DNA of 24,903 nucleotides from DATGLG01 sp035294245 (GCA_035294245.1 DATGLG010000016.1:1-24903), one strand, 5' to 3'. Shown: positions 14,542 to 24,129, counted from the stretch's first letter. Translations and numbers: made by a program. Notes: generated from the sequence alone by a model not told the origin.

Positions 14542-17500
14542 AGCGCCGCGTATGACCAGCCAGGTCTCCTCAGAAGGTTAAAGAAGTCGTCCGTCCTGAC
14601 GCCTCGACCGTTGTGGCCACTGCGGCGCAACGTCTCACGCGCCTCATAGACGGCTTCGGCGAGCGATTCCGCAAATCTCGCTTCATCACGTTCGGCGAGC
14701 GGATGGACGCCTATCAGACAGACCTCTTCATTGAGAGCTGCAGGAGCGCCAGCGAATTCGACGTAGGAGAATCCTTCGAACTGGCCGGAGAATTCCTCCA
14801 CGATCGCACGACCGTGCCCAGCCCAGCGCTGCGATGCATCGAATGGTCCGGAGCGGAGAATGTCGAGCATGTCCGCGCCCAGCCGCCAATCGAGCAGCGC
14901 GTGGAAGTGCATGTTCCGGTAGTCCTTCAGGCAGTCGTAGCAGGCGCTGTCGCATGGTTCGCCTGCGCTCGTATGTGTTTCGAGCTCACCCGCCCACGTG
15001 GCAGCTTCGTCGAGCAGGCTGGCGAAGACATCTGGCTCTCCGAGATGCGTGCAGTATCCGGCACCGTTGGCGAGGTTGTCCGACAAGAAGACCTGCGCCG
15101 TGAGCATGCCGTCACGACGCACGGCGCGGAGGCCGACCTCGATTTCGTTGGTCTGCACGTCGAGCAGACGCGCCGCAGCGCCTCGCAGCAGGAATCCGAG
15201 CGAGTACCAGGCGCCGCGTCGCGCAGGCGTCGTCGGTGCAAGCGAGATACCGGCCGGCACCATGTCCGGATCAGCCCCGATTACGAGGACGTCTGTGGAC
15301 TTCGTCGCTGAGAGCGCGACATCTAGCGCACGAGTTGAGTCGGTCTGCGGAAGGCTGCGGCCAGTGTGGTCGAGATTGATGCAGATCCAGCCGTCGCCGT
15401 CGGCGGCGGGTGCGAACCGGAAATCCTCGCCGTGGTTGTCGTTGATCTCGAAGACATCGGTCACACCACGTTCGAGTACGGCGCCTGCGACCTTCACCGT
15501 CTCCAGTTCCCCTCCAGCCGCCATTCGCGGACGAGAACTGGGGGAGCTCCACTCGAACCACTCTCGGTAGTCCTGCGTCCTGTGGTCGGTTCGGTACCCC
15601 AGGGGCTGAACGATTGTGAGCCGCCGGTACCCAGGGTTGCCGTCGGGACCAGCCCGCCGCGGTGGAGCGAGACATACGGGGCACTCCGTGCGCGACGCCG
15701 TACCGAGGTCGAGTGCGCCGCATTCCGAGCAGTGGCCGATCTCGCGGCGCCACCCGAGCGGGTCTCGGTGCTTCTCGACGTACCTGCCGCGTGGCCGGTA
15801 GTACGCGACGCCGATACAGCGGCGGATGCCCTTGTCCTTGACGACCTCGGATCCAGGTGCCCACTGGGAGATCGCGATGCCAGCGTCGCGCTCGATCAGG
15901 TTCCTTGGCGGCCACCGCCTTGGCGTGTAGTGGAACAGTGTCCGCGTCCGGGTGGGGAAGCCGAACATCGGCAGCAATCCGGCCTCCGCAAGCCGCTGGC
16001 TCAGATCCTCGGCAGGCAGATTCGGGTCATCTGCGATCCGGTCGATCTCTGCGAGAGCACCGTCGGCGATCCATTCGACGATTTCATCGCACTGCTTCCG
16101 GAGCTCGTCGTCAGCCCCGGCGAGGAAGGCGTCGGCGACCCTCTCGACGATCGCTCTATTAGTACGCAGCCAGTTCGCGACACGGTCGCGGACGCCGGGC
16201 CACGTCGACGCTAGTCCGAACTGTCCGTGCACGTTATCGCCCACTTCTACGTCGCTGGTACCGCTCGCGATGTCCGAGAACGCGCGCCGTAGTACTTCGG
16301 AGAGGATCGAGCGACGGGCGATTTCCGGACGACGCATGTCGAGATAGGGCGTCGGCGGAGGATCGCCCGTGATGCGCTCGGGATGGAGGAAGTAGTAGTC
16401 GTCGTGGCTGCGGCCGCGGCAGACGGTGAGCGCGGCAGCCAGCGGGTCGTTGCGGCGGCCTGCACGGCCGACACGCTGCTGGTAGTTGAACCGTAGCGGC
16501 GGCATGTTCCCCATAAGCACCGCGCGGAGGTCCCCGATGTCGACACCAACCTCCATGGTCGTCGTCACACTCAGCAAGTCGATCTCGTCAACCTGCGGGA
16601 GCTCCTGGCCCTCGAGGAAGACGCCCTGGAAGAGAGCTTGGCGCGCCTGCGCGTCCTCCCAGTCGGTCTGGCCTGTCAGTTCTTCGCTGTGGAGACGAAA
16701 CGGGCGCCCTGCGCGAAGGGACAAGAACGCGTAATAGTTGGTGGCCGGATCGGTCTCCTCGCGCTGCTCGGGAAGCTCCTCGAGGCAGTTCGTACAGACT
16801 CTTCCGGCTCGGTGCAGGTGCGGCTGCCGGCACAAGCGGCAGCGCCATGCTCCCCCTGCCGGCGGGTGGAGGAACAGCTTCCCAGGCTCGAGCAAGAACT
16901 GCGGCGCAGCGCCACTCGAGCTGAGGAAGGTGGTGACCGCCTGCGTCAGTGCGGCCGCATCGAGGTGGTTGACCTCGGCGACTCGCCTCAGGTAGTCGCG
17001 AAGCGACGTTGGGATGTCGTCGAGACCGGAGGCGCGGCCGAACTGTTTCAGATCGCCGAGGATGCGGATGCTAGCGTCGGCGACCTCGCGCATCAGGGGG
17101 AGCCCTCCGGGCTCGATGGGAACCTTGTGCGCGGGGTCGGTCGTCACCCATCCGAGTCCAATTGACTCGAAGTCGCGGCGGCGCTGCGCGAAGATGAGCT
17201 CCTCGCACTCGATCATGAGCTCGTCGCGGATCGCGTCGAGCCACTCCTTCTGCGGATCGGTGAGCTGCGCGCGCGGGCGCGCTGCCGGTGGCACCGCACC
17301 GAGATCGTAGAGCGAGGTCCAGCGGAAGCGGTGGTCGTCGCGCCCCGAGAACTGGTTGCTGAGATCTGGTCCGGCCGGATTGAGTCCGAGTTCGAGGAGC
17401 GCCCGTTCCGTCCGGTCGCGCAGCACGGCGAGGCTCGTGATGCCGGTGCTGATGCGCTGGCGCAGAGCCTGGGCTCGCTCCCGCTCCTCAGCAGATGCAT

Positions 17501-19997
17501 AACCCTCGATATCGGCACGGATCGCCTCTGCGTCCGGACCGTGCTGATCGATAAAGCGGATGTACTTCTCGCGGCACTCCGCCCGCCTGTCACCCCGCAC
17601 CCAGGACTCGAAGCATGCGAGATCCTCCTTCGCCTCGCTCGCCGCTGCCGCAGCCGAGACGAGCAGTTGCCGAGCGGTGTCCTCGTAGTGGCGTTTCTCC
17701 AGGCCGGCCGCCATCTTCGCGGCGTCCTGCCGGCTGTCCGTAAAGACGACGAGCTTTCTGTGCGCCGGATCGTCCGCGATGTGGCGCAGCAGCGCGTCAC
17801 CGAGAACCTGGGTCACCTTCTCGAAGCCGGTCCTCATGAAGCGGATCGGCGACCTCGCCCGCCCTGGATCATCCGCCCGCCGGTGATGCACGCCCCACTC
17901 CCACTTGTCGTCGCAGTGCGGGCAGTAGATCGGAAGTGCGGGCGGGTTGCGCTCAGGCGGCGCTTGTACCTGGAACATCCATCCGGTCGGCTTCAGCTCG
18001 GTCGCTCTCAGCCGGCCCAGCCGGTGGTCGTAGCGCGCGGGGCAGAACCTGAACGTGAAGGCGCCGTTCTCGCGCGTCCAGCGCCTCCGCTTCGGCATTA
18101 GGTCCCGCTGCGGCCAGTACAGCGCGTACCGCTTGGCAGTGCGTTCTTCGGTCGCCGAGTCTGGCAACTGTTCTAGTTCCGGCATGTCCGCAACGAGCAG
18201 CGAGGAGGTATCCCCTGCACCGTCAGGATCGGGGCTGCGGTAGCCGCCGAGGAAGAGCTCGCCGCAGGTCTGGCAGTAGAGGAGCTCGAGCACGCGCGCG
18301 CCGCAACCGCAGCGGATCTTGGGCTGGAGATAGAGCTTCCCGACGCGGCGCTGATCGGTCCGGTATTCAGGATGATCGTCGAGCTCCGGACAGTTGGGGT
18401 CACTGCAGGCCCACACGCCCTGGACGCTCCGGAAGAAGTAGTGCACGCGGATCGTTCGGGCGCTCGTTCGGAGGGAGTGTGACACTCGCATCGCCCAAAG
18501 GAGACCGCGGAGCGCCTGATAGCTCTCACCGTCGGGTAGCCCGAAGAGGTCTGCGGCCAGCTGGCTCGCGGCCTTCGCGCGGATCGCCTTCGCCTCGTCA
18601 TCCCAGCAGGCGTTCAGCAGTGTTCCGTCTGCGGCGACTGCCTCGGCGAGTCTGAGAGCGGCCGACTCGACGTCGGTTTCGCTCTCGATCGCTACTCCGG
18701 CGGCCTGACATGCGTCGCCGAGCGACCGGCGCAGCTCTTCGTCGTTCCTGCGCTGAGCCGCCTCGCCGATTTCCTTGAAGTGGCTCACGAGCCTGCGCAA
18801 CTTGCCGGGCCGAGCCTCCGGTAGGTCGACGTTACCGCTGAGAACTGCAAATCGCTCTCGCGGCTGTGCGAAGAAGCCTTCGAGGAAGCGGTCGAACTTG
18901 CCGGCGTCGCCGCCGGCCGACGCGCTGGCGGCAAGAAAGCGGACGCGCTCCGGCTGATCTGCGATACCAAGCCTCAGAAGCAGGTTCCGAAGAAGAAACG
19001 CAATCTCGGTGCCGGGCGTACCTCGATACATGTGCAGCTCGTCGACCACGATCGTGAAGACGTGCCGTTCGTCCTTCGCGAGCCAGTCGCGGGTTGCACT
19101 GAAGATACGGCTCTCGATACTCCGAAGCAGCATCACGTTCAGCATCGAGTAGTTCGTGATCAGGATGTCCGGCGGGTGGGCTTGCATGTCCCAGCGTGAG
19201 CGCATCTCTGCGCCGTCCAGCTGGGGAAGGAAGTAGCGCTTCCTCTCGTCGCTCTTCACGAGCTCTGCCCGCTCGTCCAGCAAGTTGAGCTCGTGGCGAA
19301 GCCGCTCCTGGCGGCCCTTGTCGATAGGCCCGGCGACCGGAGTTCGTGATGTGTAGCGGCCGAAGTAGAAGCGATGGCCGCACCGGTGTTCGTCGAGCCA
19401 GCTTCGCGCCCTTTCTCCATCCAGCGCTTGCCGGAGCCGTTGTAGCTGATCCTCGACGAGCGCGTTCATCGGGTAGAGAATGAGTGCGCGGACAGCGGCG
19501 GCCCTTCCCGTCTCCCGAGAGCGCTGCGGCACGAAATCACCTTGATCGCGCCACCAAAGATCTGGTGGCCCTTGGCGGTTCTCATCCCACGCGTGCGACT
19601 CCTCAAGAAGGCTCGAGAACAGCGGAAGCAGAAACGACTCAGTCTTGCCGGAACCGGTGCCGGCAGTGATGACGACGTGCTGCCCCCGCTGCGCAGCTGC
19701 TAGCGCCTGTTCCTGATGAAGGTAGAGAGAGCGTCCGGGTGGAATTAGCCCCCAGCTGGCGAAGTCTGCTAGCTCCTCCGGCGCCCCGGCGGCACGGCAA
19801 GACGCACGCAAATCATGGCCGACTGTGGCGTATGGAGCGATTGGCTCGAGCCAGGGCTCGCGGGCGATCGTCTTCTCCTCCATGAGCAGGTCGTGGCGTT
19901 CCCGCTCGACGCCAGCATCACGGATCGAGAAGGGCGTCTCGTAGTAGCGAACATAGTAGTCACGCAGATTCTCGAAAATCGAGAGCGCGTCGTTCAA
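14526..19997 (-). CDS. druE: Giant DEAD/DEAH helicase with C-terminal DUF1998 (DruE-like)
   Basis: An 1823-residue superfamily 2 helicase. Walker A AGTGSGKT is at 112-119 and the DEAH-type box DELH at 319-322 (VVDELHMYRG). The C-terminal helicase half carries SVTTTMEVGVDIGDL and motif VI QQRVGRAGRR (about 1173-1182). Cysteine pairs suggest zinc-binding elements between and after the helicase lobes: CSDPNC...CGCG...CQTCGE, CRLCRQ...CTNCLE and CSECGA...CPVC. The end is DUF1998: DNLANGAGYCTHLGEPDVFA followed by CDSACYDCLKDY (from residue 1682) and HALLDWRLGADML. A single chain of this size with this end is the hallmark of DruE, the shared component of Druantia anti-phage systems. The start appears to be TTG, overlapping the previous stop (TTGA), with a GAGGGGG ribosome site upstream. 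It is intact over its full length. Confidence 0.88.
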   Translation of the reverse strand: MNDALSIFENLRDYYVRYYETPFSIRDAGVERERHDLLMEEKTIAREPWLEPIAPYATVGHDLRASCRAAGAPEELADFASWGLIPPGRSLYLHQEQALAAAQRGQHVVITAGTGSGKTESFLLPLFSSLLEESHAWDENRQGPPDLWWRDQGDFVPQRSRETGRAAAVRALILYPMNALVEDQLQRLRQALDGERARSWLDEHRCGHRFYFGRYTSRTPVAGPIDKGRQERLRHELNLLDERAELVKSDERKRYFLPQLDGAEMRSRWDMQAHPPDILITNYSMLNVMLLRSIESRIFSATRDWLAKDERHVFTIVVDELHMYRGTPGTEIAFLLRNLLLRLGIADQPERVRFLAASASAGGDAGKFDRFLEGFFAQPRERFAVLSGNVDLPEARPGKLRRLVSHFKEIGEAAQRRNDEELRRSLGDACQAAGVAIESETDVESAALRLAEAVAADGTLLNACWDDEAKAIRAKAASQLAADLFGLPDGESYQALRGLLWAMRVSHSLRTSARTIRVHYFFRSVQGVWACSDPNCPELDDHPEYRTDQRRVGKLYLQPKIRCGCGARVLELLYCQTCGELFLGGYRSPDPDGAGDTSSLLVADMPELEQLPDSATEERTAKRYALYWPQRDLMPKRRRWTRENGAFTFRFCPARYDHRLGRLRATELKPTGWMFQVQAPPERNPPALPIYCPHCDDKWEWGVHHRRADDPGRARSPIRFMRTGFEKVTQVLGDALLRHIADDPAHRKLVVFTDSRQDAAKMAAGLEKRHYEDTARQLLVSAAAAASEAKEDLACFESWVRGDRRAECREKYIRFIDQHGPDAEAIRADIEGYASAEERERAQALRQRISTGITSLAVLRDRTERALLELGLNPAGPDLSNQFSGRDDHRFRWTSLYDLGAVPPAARPRAQLTDPQKEWLDAIRDELMIECEELIFAQRRRDFESIGLGWVTTDPAHKVPIEPGGLPLMREVADASIRILGDLKQFGRASGLDDIPTSLRDYLRRVAEVNHLDAAALTQAVTTFLSSSGAAPQFLLEPGKLFLHPPAGGAWRCRLCRQPHLHRAGRVCTNCLEELPEQREETDPATNYYAFLSLRAGRPFRLHSEELTGQTDWEDAQARQALFQGVFLEGQELPQVDEIDLLSVTTTMEVGVDIGDLRAVLMGNMPPLRFNYQQRVGRAGRRNDPLAAALTVCRGRSHDDYYFLHPERITGDPPPTPYLDMRRPEIARRSILSEVLRRAFSDIASGTSDVEVGDNVHGQFGLASTWPGVRDRVANWLRTNRAIVERVADAFLAGADDELRKQCDEIVEWIADGALAEIDRIADDPNLPAEDLSQRLAEAGLLPMFGFPTRTRTLFHYTPRRWPPRNLIERDAGIAISQWAPGSEVVKDKGIRRCIGVAYYRPRGRYVEKHRDPLGWRREIGHCSECGALDLGTASRTECPVCLAPPRRAGPDGNPGYRRLTIVQPLGYRTDHRTQDYREWFEWSSPSSRPRMAAGGELETVKVAGAVLERGVTDVFEINDNHGEDFRFAPAADGDGWICINLDHTGRSLPQTDSTRALDVALSATKSTDVLVIGADPDMVPAGISLAPTTPARRGAWYSLGFLLRGAAARLLDVQTNEIEVGLRAVRRDGMLTAQVFLSDNLANGAGYCTHLGEPDVFASLLDEAATWAGELETHTSAGEPCDSACYDCLKDYRNMHFHALLDWRLGADMLDILRSGPFDASQRWAGHGRAIVEEFSGQFEGFSYVEFAGAPAALNEEVCLIGVHPLAERDEARFAESLAEAVYEARETLRRSGHNGRGVRTDDFFNLLRRPGWSYAALWQRD

Positions 19998-21025
19998 ATG
20001 GCCCCCTCGGAAAGCGTTTGCGAAAGTGACTGTGCGATCCTTTCTGCGATCGACCGCGGGAGGTTGCAGTACGCCAGCGTCCCGCGGCGCCCTGGCCCGT
20101 GTCCTCCTGGTCGCGGCCCGCCTCGTGGGATAGGTAGTCCGCGCGTACGGGATAACCTCGTTAGCGGTGTAGATCGTGATCGCATCTGGTGCCGCGTCAC
20201 GCTGGCGTCGTGCCTGTACCTGGGAAGCCGGCCGCTACATAGCGTGGCAGCGCGCGCGTGCAGCGGCGGCAGCGGAGCCTCTGCGGGAACCGTCAGCGTC
20301 TCTGCGTCGTCAGAGTATGTCAGGACGGTCTTCTGCTCCCAGCGGAGAACCTCGTAAACGCCGACCTCTTTGATGACCCGGCTCCACTGTTCTGTCGGCC
20401 CGAGCAGCGCGTGGAGATGGCCCTGGTATGTCCGGCAGCGATAAAGGCCTGGCTGCTGCCTCTGGTCGGTCTGGCTCCACTCGATCCGGCCCGTGTCGAA
20501 GCGCTCAAGCTCGAGACCGCGCGGCAGCTCCCGCTCGTCGGTCAACCGAGTGTAAGCGTCGAGGGGCGGCAGGAGGCCAGCAATCTGCTCGGCAACCTGA
20601 TACGTGTAATCCACATCCAAAGCGGCCGCGAGGGCTTCCGCGTCCAGGTGTGACCGGCACGCAAGGTAAAGTGAAGTAGGACCATTCTGGGTACCGCATT
20701 CGTCGATCCAGACGTCATGCACCGGAGCTTCCGCACGGAGGCGTGCAACGAAATGCCGGGTGCGCGCGCCGGTGACGAAGACACGGCCGCCGCTGCGCGG
20801 GATCATCGTCAGCAGCGGCGGTGCCGCACACCACTTGAGCTCTCCATTCCACGCAACCTCGATGTGGCCGAGTGCTTGGAGATCGCGCGCGGCGATCCAG
20901 GCCCGGCCGGACGGATCGTCCGTTCGGCGAAAGATCCACTCCCAGGCGTCTTTCAGCTCCTGCCAGGAACCGGCACCCTTTTCGCTCAGGAAGGTGAGCA
21001 GCAGGTCGTACTCGGTCTCGGCCAT
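19994..21025 (-). CDS. Winged-helix protein preceding the helicase (DruG-like), with a probable double frameshift near the end
   Basis: A 343-residue protein with its ATG three bases after the upstream stop and its own stop overlapping the helicase start. The N-terminus, TEYDLLLTFLSEKGAGSWQE followed by LKDAWEWIF and ARDLQALGHIEVAW, looks like a winged helix. The middle is beta-rich (GGRVFVTGARTRHFVARL, EQWSRVIKEVGVYEVLRWEQ). The C-terminal TLAYCNLPRSIAERIAQSL is a natural-looking end. In between (about 20090-20200) the reading frame uses unusual A/T-ending codons and low-complexity Arg/Gly/Pro, while the neighbouring frame has typical G/C-ending codons and reads DAITIYTANEVIPYARTTYP. A pair of compensating indels is therefore likely. 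By size and position it corresponds to DruG of type II Druantia, an inference without a recognised domain. Confidence 0.75.
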   Translation of the reverse strand: MAETEYDLLLTFLSEKGAGSWQELKDAWEWIFRRTDDPSGRAWIAARDLQALGHIEVAWNGELKWCAAPPLLTMIPRSGGRVFVTGARTRHFVARLRAEAPVHDVWIDECGTQNGPTSLYLACRSHLDAEALAAALDVDYTYQVAEQIAGLLPPLDAYTRLTDERELPRGLELERFDTGRIEWSQTDQRQQPGLYRCRTYQGHLHALLGPTEQWSRVIKEVGVYEVLRWEQKTVLTYSDDAETLTVPAEAPLPPLHARAATLCSGRLPRYRHDASVTRHQMRSRSTPLTRLSRTRGLPIPRGGPRPGGHGPGRRGTLAYCNLPRSIAERIAQSLSQTLSEGAI

Positions 21026-21028
21026 TAC

Positions 21029-23143
21029 CTACGATGCCACCGCGACGAAGCGGTCCCATACGTCACCGGAGCTGCGCGGCCGGGCTCCGGCGCCGGCCGC
21101 GGCGGTGATCGCCGAGCACCACGCTGCAGCCGCTCCGTTGGTTCGTTCGGCGTTGGCCAGCCCGCTCATCAAATCGGGTTCGGCAGGGGGATCCCGAAGC
21201 GGGCGAACCTGGATGCCAAGTTTGCCGTCCAAAATGAGCCAGACCGGTTCGAACGGGACGGGCTGATCGAAGAACTGGCACCGCGCAGAGAGCTCGATGT
21301 CGCGCAGCCACCGTGGCGGCGGCGGTGGAAGAAGGCTCAGTATTTCTCCTGGCCGTGCACCGAGAATTGTGTAGGCCCTGAATCCGGCCGGGACGAGGAC
21401 AGGAGGTTGCGCCGGCTCAGGCAGGTCTTCCGGCCGCGCCTTCGCGGAGGCACCGCACACGTAAATCTGACCTCGTCGTGGTCCGCCTGGCAGAAGTGCT
21501 TCTGCGTCAGTGCTCGAGGGACGATAAGTCCGGTGGCGCTCGATGACGTGCCCGAGCGATCCAGCACCGGCTGGCGCAACGAGGGGAAAGCCATCGAACG
21601 TGCTGAAACGCCGCCGGATTCCCCCTGCGGCGAGCCGATGTTCCCCCGCCGGCAACGGTGGATCTAACTCGGATAGGTGGATCTCGTGCACTCCTTCCGG
21701 CACTGCGGTTACTCTGCCGTCGAGTTCGATCTCGGCTCGATCACCGTGCTCTACGGTGATCCAGAGGTCGGGCTCGCCGCGCCTGAGGTACTGATCAGGC
21801 GCAATCTCCAAGCCTCCCACGAGGCGTGTCGCAGTGTGGAGGCGTGGGGCCAGGCGCCGCAGCGCGTCTGCGACCTGCGGGACGGCACGCGTGATCCTCA
21901 CGCGATCGACGATCCGCCAGCCCGCGGGTAGGTCCCCTCTTCGGTCTAGGACTCGCCAGCCGGAGTCCGCGTACTTATTGAGGAAGTCCCGTACTTGAGG
22001 CAGTAGCGAGTCGGTCGTGACGATGCAGTGCTCCTCCATCACGGTCGCTTGCCGAACAGAAGCCCACGCCCCTACGCCGAATGAGGCGCGGAGCGGCACC
22101 GCTGGACTCGGCTCGTAGGCGAGCGCAAACCTCTCGCTGGTCAGGCTGATTCCGCCCTCCAGGATCGCCTTCGCTGGCTTGAGTGCGAGCGGGCAGTACC
22201 AGTCTTCGCTCGCGGCGGTGATCTCGATCTCACGGCCATCGGGCAGCGCCCAGCGCCCGCGCTCGGGGAAACCATCGAGTTTGCGCGGGACGAGTCTCGC
22301 AGCGATCTGGCGGCCACCCTGCGCGATCTCGAGAACGAGCGCTATGTCACCTCGGCGGCGACCCTGCGCATCGACAAGTTCTCCCTCCCACACGTCGAAC
22401 TCGCGCTTGACGATCTCCGCGATCTGATCGGCGACCCCAGACTGGGCCGACCTGATGATCCGGAGTGCCTGCTCCGACAACCCGCAGCCCTCGCGCGCCC
22501 AGTTGCGAAGAAGCGTCCACAGCTGTGCTCGCTCGATCTCCATGTGAGGCTCGAGACCTACGGCACGGAAGAACTCCGTCAGGCGCCTGCGGTCAGCCTC
22601 GCGGAGCAGACACTGCGAGATCGGCCAGCCGATGTGCCTGAAGAAGTGATGGGTCGTGGCGGTGCTCGTCCCCCGCTCGCCCGACAGGTCGTCGTCGAGC
22701 CACGTACGAAGGTCGTTCCAGAGGTCATCGACCTGTTCGAAGCCGGGCGGCATGCCGCTGGATCGTGGCCGGTCGAGGAGTGGATTAAGCTGGGGGTAGT
22801 ACGCGGTGCGCTCGATGCCTTTCACGGGATCGCGTGCCATTCGGGAAGCGGCGAGAACGCACAGTGCAAGGAGGGCCAGGTAGGGAGGTGGCCCAGTCGC
22901 GCCGCCCCGTCGCCATGCCGTCCGCCAAACCAAGTGGTTTACGAAGATCGCATCGCCGTCTCGCAAGGTTGGCCGAACGGCAGCAGCGAGTGACTCGGGA
23001 GCCGGCCCCTCACCTCCGACCGCGGGTAGCAGCTCTTCGAGCGCGTCGTCGTCTACGCTCAGGTAGACCGGCTTTCCTGCCTCAGACGGCGAGAAGTAGC
23101 GCTTCGCCAGTGCGTTGTTCCATGCCTCGTATGCCCCGTTCAC
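21029..23143 (-). CDS. First gene of the Druantia-like operon (DruF-like, unknown fold)
   Basis: A 704-residue protein if read from the GTG at 23143 (VNGAYEAWNNALAKRYFSPS). The frame is open further upstream to 23332, but that part overlaps a decayed upstream gene and has no natural-looking start. N-terminal landmarks are PVYLSVDDDALEELLPAV and FVNHLVWRTAWRRGG. A long beta-rich region follows, with VLEIAQGGRQIAARLVPRK, EIEITAASEDWYCPLALKP and HCIVTTDSLLPQVRDFL. I see no nuclease, ATPase or membrane motif. It is followed after three bases by the winged-helix gene and then the giant helicase. In type II Druantia the order is druM, druF, druG, druE, and this gene fits druF in position and scale. 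The function in the family is unknown to me. Confidence 0.7.
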   Translation of the reverse strand: MNGAYEAWNNALAKRYFSPSEAGKPVYLSVDDDALEELLPAVGGEGPAPESLAAAVRPTLRDGDAIFVNHLVWRTAWRRGGATGPPPYLALLALCVLAASRMARDPVKGIERTAYYPQLNPLLDRPRSSGMPPGFEQVDDLWNDLRTWLDDDLSGERGTSTATTHHFFRHIGWPISQCLLREADRRRLTEFFRAVGLEPHMEIERAQLWTLLRNWAREGCGLSEQALRIIRSAQSGVADQIAEIVKREFDVWEGELVDAQGRRRGDIALVLEIAQGGRQIAARLVPRKLDGFPERGRWALPDGREIEITAASEDWYCPLALKPAKAILEGGISLTSERFALAYEPSPAVPLRASFGVGAWASVRQATVMEEHCIVTTDSLLPQVRDFLNKYADSGWRVLDRRGDLPAGWRIVDRVRITRAVPQVADALRRLAPRLHTATRLVGGLEIAPDQYLRRGEPDLWITVEHGDRAEIELDGRVTAVPEGVHEIHLSELDPPLPAGEHRLAAGGIRRRFSTFDGFPLVAPAGAGSLGHVIERHRTYRPSSTDAEALLPGGPRRGQIYVCGASAKARPEDLPEPAQPPVLVPAGFRAYTILGARPGEILSLLPPPPPRWLRDIELSARCQFFDQPVPFEPVWLILDGKLGIQVRPLRDPPAEPDLMSGLANAERTNGAAAAWCSAITAAAGAGARPRSSGDVWDRFVAVAS

Positions 23144-23184
23144 GACCTCGAGAGATGCTGCCGCGTGCCGTTGTTGTCGATGGT

Positions 23185-24070
23185 CTACACGAGCAAGGCC
23201 GCGCTGACAAGCCCCGCACGGGCCATCAGCTGCGCGCCGTGCCGGCCGCACCCCAAGCTCGTCCGCGGCCAGCCGAGAGGCGATCGCCTGCGGACAGGCC
23301 TTGGGGACAGGTTGCGGGGTTGCCGGGGCCACTCGGAGCGCCTCGAGGCGGCCCTCACGTGCCTGGTCGAATCACTCGATTTGCAGGGAAAGCGCCATCT
23401 GGAGCCGAGGACGACGCCGCGCGCAGAGACGCGCGCAGCCTCCATGCTAAGGAGGGGGTCGACCTGCTCGATCAGGCCGAGCTCCTTAAGCGGGCGCAGC
23501 CACTTGGCCACGACCTCGCGGCGGCTGCCCAACTTCTCGGAAGGCTCCTCTGACGCGACGTCGTCGCGCTCGGTGACGATCTTCAAGACGGCCTGGCAGC
23601 GCTCCTGCTCGACCTGCTTGCGTGGCTCCCAGAGGTTCGACTCCTCGGGTGTTGGCGCGTGACCCCTGAGGCAGTACTTGACGTTCTTGGCGATACGGCT
23701 CGGCGTCGTCGTCTCGATCTTGCCCGAGTCGATGAGGATCTCGCGCGACCGGACTTCGTCGCCTTCGCTGATCGCGCGCAGGATGCCCTGTGGAGTCAGG
23801 TGCCGGAGCCTCTTCTCGAGCCGCTCCCGCTTGAGGTCGGGGCGAGCTCGGCGGCTGTCGGGTTGAGTTGGCGATGCGCGCTCTCGAGCGCGTCCGGCGC
23901 GGCCAGTTCCTCGAAGAGCTGGTCAGGCCCGCCGTGGTCCTCGATGACACGCATCGAAGGCTCATTGTCGTCGTCGGATGAAAACTGGAGGCTTCGCCAA
24001 CCGTCCCACGCCATTCGGGCGCCGCCCCGACCTCAAAGGGCAATCCGAGGAAGTCGGATGGCGCGGAACG
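23185..24070 (-). pseudogene. Unidentified gene broken by frameshifts, upstream of the Druantia-like operon
   Basis: Coding-like text runs on the minus strand but hops between frames. About 24065-24000 reads LGLPFEVGAAPEWRGTVGEA. From 24014 to about 23850 another frame reads EPSMRVIEDHGGPDQLFEEL and APDALESAHRQLNPTAAELA. A missing C in the run near 23840 then moves it to a third frame that stays open to 23185 (DLKRERLEKRLRHLTPQGIL, SREILIDSGKIETTTPSRIA, GSRREVVAKWLRPLKELGLI). The last segment looks like a winged helix. Another shift near 23365 is probable. I do not recognise the family. It may have been a regulator or an extra component of the defence operon, truncated at its 5' end by the IS relic upstream. 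If the indels are assembly errors, the gene may be intact. Confidence 0.5.
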
Positions 24071-24129
24071 TCGATGTCCAGCTGGGGGAGAAAAAGCCGA
24101 AAACCGCGGGAGGTTAGGACGAGGACGTG

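Noticed and set aside
13387..23143. DISARM as identity of the minus-strand operon
   Set aside because: DISARM splits the helicase (DrmA) and DUF1998 (DrmB) into separate proteins and usually has a PLD-type DrmC. Here helicase and DUF1998 are one 1823-aa chain and no PLD motif is seen.
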